Positions 6,721 to 9,023 of a DNA stretch of 9,023 nt are shown one piece after another. Numbering within the stretch: the first letter of the stretch is position 1; each line of letters begins with the position of its first letter. Origin of the DNA: Vulcanimicrobiota bacterium (GTDB taxonomy: Bacteria; Vulcanimicrobiota; Vulcanimicrobiia; Vulcanimicrobiales; Vulcanimicrobiaceae); contig JACRTZ010000158.1 of the NCBI GenBank assembly GCA_014304965.1, positions 1-9,023 on the forward strand, given 5' to 3'. The notes below the pieces were generated by a model, which saw only the letters and a list, made by a program, of their open reading frames with translations, had not been told where the DNA came from and did no database searches. The position numbers were made by a program, and so were the translations under genes.

Positions 6721-7224
6721 TCACGCGCCCTCCGGGCCCTCGAGCAGTTCGCGCGCGTAGTTCGCGAGCGAGCGGTTGTAGCGCGGCAAGTGCCGGGCCA
6801 GCGCCGTCAGGGCGAGCGATGCGGCCTCCTTCTCCCGCCCGGCGTCCACGAGCGCGAGTGCTAGGAAAGCGACGACCGCGTCGTCGAGGTCGTCGGAACC
6901 GGCGCCGCGTTCCGCCCGCAGGTATGCGAGGCTCTCTTCGAGCTCGCCGAGGTTGCGAAGCGTGCTCGCGAGCTGAATGACGGCGCGCCGGCGCAGGCCG
7001 GCCGGCAAGCCCCCCTCAAGCGCGCTCCGGTAGAGGGGCACGGCGGCGTCACCGTAACCGACGGAATCGTTTGCGGAGGCGAGTTCGAACGCCGCGATCG
7101 CGTCGCCGGGCGGCCGTTCGCCCGTCAGTTCGCGCATCTTCTCGACGAACGCAGCGGGTTCGTGGCCATCGATTGCGGCCCACAGTTCGGTTACTCGCCG
7201 TTCCCAGGCATGATCGGCCGTCAT
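6721..7224 (-). CDS. TPR_5-type tetratricopeptide protein, 167 aa
   Basis: The ATG at 7224 lies 8 nt after the stop of the DUF1579-like gene. There is little of a ribosome site of its own, so translation is probably coupled. The protein is all-helical with no signal peptide or membrane segment. It carries the landmarks of the TPR_5 family: WERRVTELWAAIDG at the start, AFELASANDSVGYGDAAVPLYRSALEGGL (46-73), RRRAVIQLASTLRNLGELEESLAYLR (78-103), FLALALVDAGREKEAASLALTALARHLPRYNRSLANYAREL (120-160). Length is normal for the family. Members are presumed protein-protein interaction scaffolds in the cytoplasm; no enzymatic role is known. A cytoplasmic partner directly behind a secreted protein is an odd pairing, so shared function is not assured. 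Confidence 0.85.
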   Translation of the reverse strand: MTADHAWERRVTELWAAIDGHEPAAFVEKMRELTGERPPGDAIAAFELASANDSVGYGDAAVPLYRSALEGGLPAGLRRRAVIQLASTLRNLGELEESLAYLRAERGAGSDDLDDAVVAFLALALVDAGREKEAASLALTALARHLPRYNRSLANYARELLEGPEGA

Positions 7225-7232
7225 CGCGTTGC

Positions 7233-7826
7233 TTACTTCGGAGGGATGGACCCGTCGGCCGGCCATTTCGTATCGCCGACGCGCTTGAGGCTCATGTCGA
7301 AAATGCGCACCGGCGGCCGTCCCGGGATGATTTGGTCGCCGACCTCGTGCCACGTGTTGTTCGCGATCACGGCGGTGTAGCGAATCGTGGTGGGGCCGGC
7401 CGGAATCTCCCAGATATAGCCGTCGGGCGTCGTCGTGAGCGGAAAATCGCCCGCGTAGCCAAGCGCGTACGAATGAAGACTGTACGCTTTCTTGTCGGGC
7501 AGGTACGAAATGATGCCGAGCGCGTTGAACGACGCCTTGCCGTCCGTATCGTAGCCGCGCCCTTCGATCACCTTGACTGAGCCGTCGAGGAATGGTCCAA
7601 TCCGTTCCGTTTGGGTGATGTCGTGACGCTCGCCCGACTGCAGAATCGTCCAGGCCGGCCCGCGCCAAACGCCGTCCATATAGGCAAGCTTCGCCATCGC
7701 GTCGCGTTCGGCCGCGATCAGCGCCGCACTGTCGGGGCGCCCTTGCGCGAACGACGACGAGCCGCTCGATAGTACGGCGGCGACTGCAACAAGCGCTGCT
7801 GCTGCGCGGAACGTTTTCTGTAAAAT
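7233..7826 (-). CDS. Secreted DUF1579-like protein, 197 aa, apparent ATT start
   Basis: From the ATG at 7697 (residue 44) the protein reads MAKLAYMDGVWRGPAW, ...RIGPFLDGSVKVIEGRGY, ...SFNALGIISYLPDKKAY, ...TTIRYTAVIANNTWHEVG and DMSLKRVGDTKWP. These are landmarks of DUF1579-like, lipocalin-style beta-barrel proteins of unknown function. The frame is open further upstream and encodes a textbook signal peptide (QKTFRAAAALVAVAAVLSSG, cleavage after SSSFA). No ATG, GTG or TTG occurs in frame between residue 44 and the upstream stop. The only codon placed correctly behind a strong GGAGG (spacing 6) is ATT at 7826-7824. I therefore propose ATT initiation, known elsewhere mainly from infC. The alternative is a start at 7697, without ribosome site or export signal. 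The TPR gene follows after 8 nt. Confidence 0.72.
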   Translation of the reverse strand: MLQKTFRAAAALVAVAAVLSSGSSSFAQGRPDSAALIAAERDAMAKLAYMDGVWRGPAWTILQSGERHDITQTERIGPFLDGSVKVIEGRGYDTDGKASFNALGIISYLPDKKAYSLHSYALGYAGDFPLTTTPDGYIWEIPAGPTTIRYTAVIANNTWHEVGDQIIPGRPPVRIFDMSLKRVGDTKWPADGSIPPK

Positions 7827-7832
7827 GGTACG

Positions 7833-7837
7833 CCTCC
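7833..7837 (-). promoter_or_regulatory. GGAGG ribosome site deciding the ATT start
   Basis: GGAGG (7837-7833 on the minus strand) is followed after 6 nt (CGTACC) by ATT at 7826. No other canonical start codon is at a suitable distance in the signal-peptide frame. A TTG that overlaps this site belongs to a different frame with no family similarity. Confidence 0.6.
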
Positions 7838-7866
7838 AACCGGCTCGTTTATGCGACGCCGGCTGG
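7836..7866 (-). promoter_or_regulatory. Leader hairpin running into the Shine-Dalgarno of the DUF1579-like gene
   Basis: On the minus strand, CCAGCCGGC (7866-7858) pairs with GCCGGTTGG (7844-7836) at 8 of 9 positions, leaving a 13-nt loop. The last two bases of the 3' arm are the first bases of the GGAGG ribosome site. Folding of this stem would therefore hinder ribosome access, so it may act as a translation switch or brake. This is inferred from base pairing only. Confidence 0.45.
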
Positions 7867-7885
7867 AAGCACTATCCGTCGCTCG

Positions 7886-7921
7886 GGGGGTTAAAGCCCC
7901 CTTGCGCTCCTTTCGGAGCGC
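7886..7921 (-). terminator. Two adjacent hairpins after the small Cys-repeat gene
   Basis: Directly after the stop at 7922, the minus strand reads GCGCTCC-GAAA-GGAGCGC (7921-7904), a perfect 7-bp stem capped by a GAAA tetraloop. GGGGG-CTTTAA-CCCCC (7901-7886) follows at once. Neither has the T-run of a classical intrinsic terminator. They may stabilise the 3' end of the short upstream mRNA, act in Rho-dependent ending, or form part of the leader of the next gene. Confidence 0.45.
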
Positions 7922-8101
7922 CTACTTACACTTGATGAACTTGCCCTTCGCGTCGCGACACGGCTTCTTGGCCGGCGTTGTGACCGAGGTCTTGCACTTG
8001 ACGAACTTGCCCTTCGCGTCGCGGCACGATTTTGCGTCGGCCACGCCCGACAGACCGATGAGGAACGCGAGGCTGAGGGCGGCTCCGAGGAAACGATTCA
8101 T
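7922..8101 (-). CDS. Small secreted protein with duplicated CRDAKGKF-x-KCK motif, 59 aa
   Basis: The ATG at 8101 has a strong GGAGG ribosome site 6 nt upstream; an in-frame extension to 8197 would place extra residues before a clear signal peptide and is rejected. Residues 1-23 (MNRFLGAALSLAFLIGLSGVADA) are the signal peptide, with cleavage after ADA. The 36-residue mature peptide consists of two near-identical units, CRDAKGKFVKCK (26-37) and CRDAKGKFIKCK (48-59), joined by TSVTTPAKKP. Each unit has two cysteines nine residues apart, so one disulfide per unit or metal binding is possible. The mature chain is very basic (many Lys). Similar CRDAKGKF-type tails occur in small secreted proteins of unknown function. 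An outer-surface, periplasmic or nucleic-acid/glycan-contacting role is open. Confidence 0.8.
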   Translation of the reverse strand: MNRFLGAALSLAFLIGLSGVADAKSCRDAKGKFVKCKTSVTTPAKKPCRDAKGKFIKCK

Positions 8102-8105
8102 AAAT

Positions 8106-8181
8106 GACCTCCGGAAAAGAGATGATGACCCCGCGAAGTTGGCCGCCGCCAAGCGAGGCCCTTTTACGTCCCCAGGAGGTC
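8106..8181 (-). promoter_or_regulatory. Shine-Dalgarno and a perfectly complementary upstream 7-mer
   Basis: The ribosome site GGAGGTC (8112-8106, minus strand) of the 59-aa gene has an exact complement GACCTCC at 8181-8175, 62 nt upstream on the same strand. If transcription begins upstream of 8181, the leader could sequester the ribosome site. A 7-bp match can arise by chance in such GC-rich DNA, so this is tentative. No -35/-10 pair was clear. Confidence 0.35.
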
Positions 8182-8216
8182 GCCACGGCGGCCGCATATC
8201 AAAGGAAGTCCCCCGT

Positions 8217-8289
8217 GCCGAGATAGCTCAGTCGGTAGAGCACAAGTCTGAAAAACTTGGGGTCGTGAGTTCGATTCTCACTCTCGGCA
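8217..8289 (+). tRNA. tRNA-Phe (anticodon GAA)
   Basis: A full cloverleaf can be drawn: acceptor GCCGAGA (8217-8223) with TCTCGGC (8282-8288); D stem GCTC/GAGC (8226-8229, 8238-8241); anticodon stem CAAGT/ACTTG (8243-8247, 8255-8259) around the loop CTGAAAA, with anticodon GAA at 8250-8252; a 5-nt variable loop; T stem GTGAG/CTCAC with loop TTCGATT (8270-8276); discriminator A8289. CCA is not encoded, as TTTT follows. All stems pair fully, so the gene looks functional. It would supply Phe for UUU/UUC codons. Confidence 0.97.
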
Positions 8290-8309
8290 TTTTCCGAATT
8301 TAGCCATAC

Positions 8310-8324
8310 GGCCGACACACGGCC
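8310..8324 (+). repeat. Small GC hairpin after tRNA-Phe (GGCCG-ACACA-CGGCC)
   Basis: A perfect 5-bp stem with a 5-nt loop lies 20 nt beyond the tRNA. The 3' arm can instead pair with nearby GGCCGAG (8335 onwards). No T-run follows, so it is at best a weak terminator or an attenuating leader for the endonuclease gene. Confidence 0.35.
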
Positions 8325-8345
8325 TCGGTACGATGGCCGAGCATC

Positions 8346-8810
8346 GTGAGACGAACTATCTGTTGCGCCAAGTGCGGGACCGTGAAAGTCTTGCTCCCCT
8401 GCGGGGTGTCGCGCTGCCTGCCGTGCCACAGGCGACGCTCCCGCGAGTACTACGAACAAAGCGCCATTCGGCGGTCCAAGCTGCGCAGCGCCTACGTCCA
8501 GCGCAAATACGGCGTCACGATGGAAGACCTGAGCCGCTTGCTCGGACGTCAGCAAGGAAAGTGCGCCATCTGCCGCCGCGACTGGCGCGCATGTCCACCG
8601 CAAAAGCAGCCGCGCTTTGAAACGCTGTTCCTGAACTACCTATGCATCGACCACGACCACACAAACGGGGCCGTCCGCGGCCTCCTGTGCAGCCCATGCA
8701 ATACGGCGATCGGAATGTTCGAAGAGAACCTCACGCGCTTCGAAAACGCAGTAGCCTACTTGCAACGGGAGACCGATCTTCGATCTGCCGCGCCGCACCC
8801 GGACAACTGA
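8346..8810 (+). CDS. Recombination endonuclease VII-like HNH nuclease, 154 aa
   Basis: GTG at 8346 is the only start codon in frame after the upstream TAG at 8301; the ribosome site is weak. Residues 6-27 hold two CxxC pairs (C7/C10, C24/C27), a likely zinc ribbon. The nuclease core follows: YGVTMEDLSRLLGRQQGKCAIC (55-76), then LCIDHDHTNGAVRGLLCSPCNTAIG (99-123) with D102-H103-D104-H105 and C115/C118/N119. This matches the phage endonuclease VII family, whose T4 member resolves branched DNA during packaging, with C73/C76/C115/C118 holding structural zinc and the DHDH region catalytic. Phage and prophage genomes often carry it as a lone accessory nuclease. It lies 56 nt after tRNA-Phe, a common phage integration spot, but no integrase or other phage gene is visible. 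Confidence 0.87.
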   Translation: MRRTICCAKCGTVKVLLPCGVSRCLPCHRRRSREYYEQSAIRRSKLRSAYVQRKYGVTMEDLSRLLGRQQGKCAICRRDWRACPPQKQPRFETLFLNYLCIDHDHTNGAVRGLLCSPCNTAIGMFEENLTRFENAVAYLQRETDLRSAAPHPDN

Positions 8811-8832
8811 CATTATGGCCCAGCGCACCGAT

Positions 8833-8890
8833 GCTCGAGGGTGAGAACCCGCGCGGCTGAACGACGGCGAGGGCATCGACACCCTCGAGC
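8833..8890. repeat. 11-bp perfect inverted repeat in a convergent gap
   Basis: GCTCGAGGGTG (8833-8843) and CACCCTCGAGC (8880-8890) are exact complements 36 nt apart. Two alternative pairings overlap it: CGATGC (8829-8834) with GCATCG (8873-8878), and a small GGGT-GAGA-ACCC hairpin (8839-8850). The repeat lies between two genes that end facing each other, so a shared two-way terminator is the simplest reading, although no T-run is present on either side. A palindromic protein-binding site or the end of a small lost element are alternatives. Confidence 0.55.
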
Positions 8891-8901
8891 CCCCAGCGTT
8901 G

Positions 8902-9023
8902 TCATTCGATAACCCTCATAACGCCATCCAGCGTGCGCGGCTTCGCGGGTGGCGCCGCGATCGCGGGCCGGCCGAGGTAGACGATGCCGACGATGCGATC
9001 GCTCGGCTCGAGCCCCAAAAACG
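8902..9023 (-). CDS. Probable nitroreductase-family protein, C-terminal part (5' end outside window)
   Basis: Read leftwards from the window edge, the frame gives about 40 residues, FLGLEPSDRIVGIVYLGRP, then a Pro/Ala stretch, KPRTLDGVMRVIE, and a TGA at 8904-8902. The pattern LGL-x-P-x-DRIVGIVYLG-x-P followed by a Lys-Pro-Arg tail is the usual C-terminal strand of FMN-dependent nitroreductases (NfsB/RutE-like group), where it crosses to the partner subunit. Active-site and flavin-binding residues lie outside the window, so the substrate cannot be judged. It converges with the endonuclease VII-like gene. Confidence 0.72.
   Translation of the reverse strand, partial: FLGLEPSDRIVGIVYLGRPAIAAPPAKPRTLDGVMRVIE

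Noticed and set aside
6706..6723. T6 run after GCGCCTGCGAC as a plus-strand terminator
   Set aside because: No plus-strand gene ends here and no matching stem precedes the run; on the minus strand it is an A-run.
7225..7839. N-terminal extension of the TPR gene up to 7839
   Set aside because: The extra 200 or so residues are an out-of-frame reading of the DUF1579-like gene; TPR_5 similarity starts exactly at the ATG at 7224.
8270..8288. Phage attachment site formed by the tRNA-Phe 3' end
   Set aside because: No second copy of the tRNA 3' end was found elsewhere in the window and there is no integrase, so an att pair cannot be supported here.

Overview
This is a GC-rich stretch of bacterial chromosome holding parts or all of eleven protein genes and one tRNA gene. 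No marker here fixes the taxon. The mix of a membrane-anchored SpoIIE-type phosphatase fused to an anti-sigma-like kinase domain, a TPR_5-type protein, a MASE4 GGDEF/EAL protein and several small secreted proteins suggests an environmental, probably uncultivated lineage (for example Eremiobacterota/WPS-2 or an actinobacterium-like group). That assignment is a low-confidence inference.

Plus strand, left side: the 3' end of a YceI-family gene (1-294), a 50-residue zinc-finger-like protein (314-466), then a GGDEF/EAL cyclic-di-GMP gene. An in-frame TAA at 787-789 cuts the GGDEF/EAL gene inside its MASE4 membrane sensor, while both catalytic domains downstream remain intact. A likely intrinsic terminator lies at 2808-2839.

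Minus strand, 2843 to 8101: six genes all read leftwards. In transcription order they are a 59-residue secreted protein with a duplicated CRDAKGKF-K-CK motif, a secreted DUF1579-like protein that appears to start at ATT, a TPR_5 protein 8 nt behind it, a secreted protein of four cyanovirin-N-homology repeats with its own RBS, leader dyad and terminator, a membrane HAMP-SpoIIE-HATPase regulator, and a two-part GNAT acetyltransferase 13 nt behind that. The two tight pairs (DUF1579-like + TPR, SpoIIE + GNAT) look co-transcribed. Three of the six products are predicted to be exported and a fourth sits in the membrane, so the block has a cell-envelope flavour, but no single pathway ties it together.

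Right side: a tRNA-Phe(GAA) gene (8217-8289) on the plus strand, followed by a phage-type endonuclease VII/HNH gene (8346-8810), a convergent gap with an 11-bp inverted repeat, and the 3' end of a probable nitroreductase on the minus strand (8902-9023).

The points most worth a second look are the nonsense codon in the MASE4 domain, the ATT start with a hairpin whose arm runs into its Shine-Dalgarno sequence, and the tandem CVNH lectin-like protein. I did not find convincing evidence of a wholly new multi-gene system.
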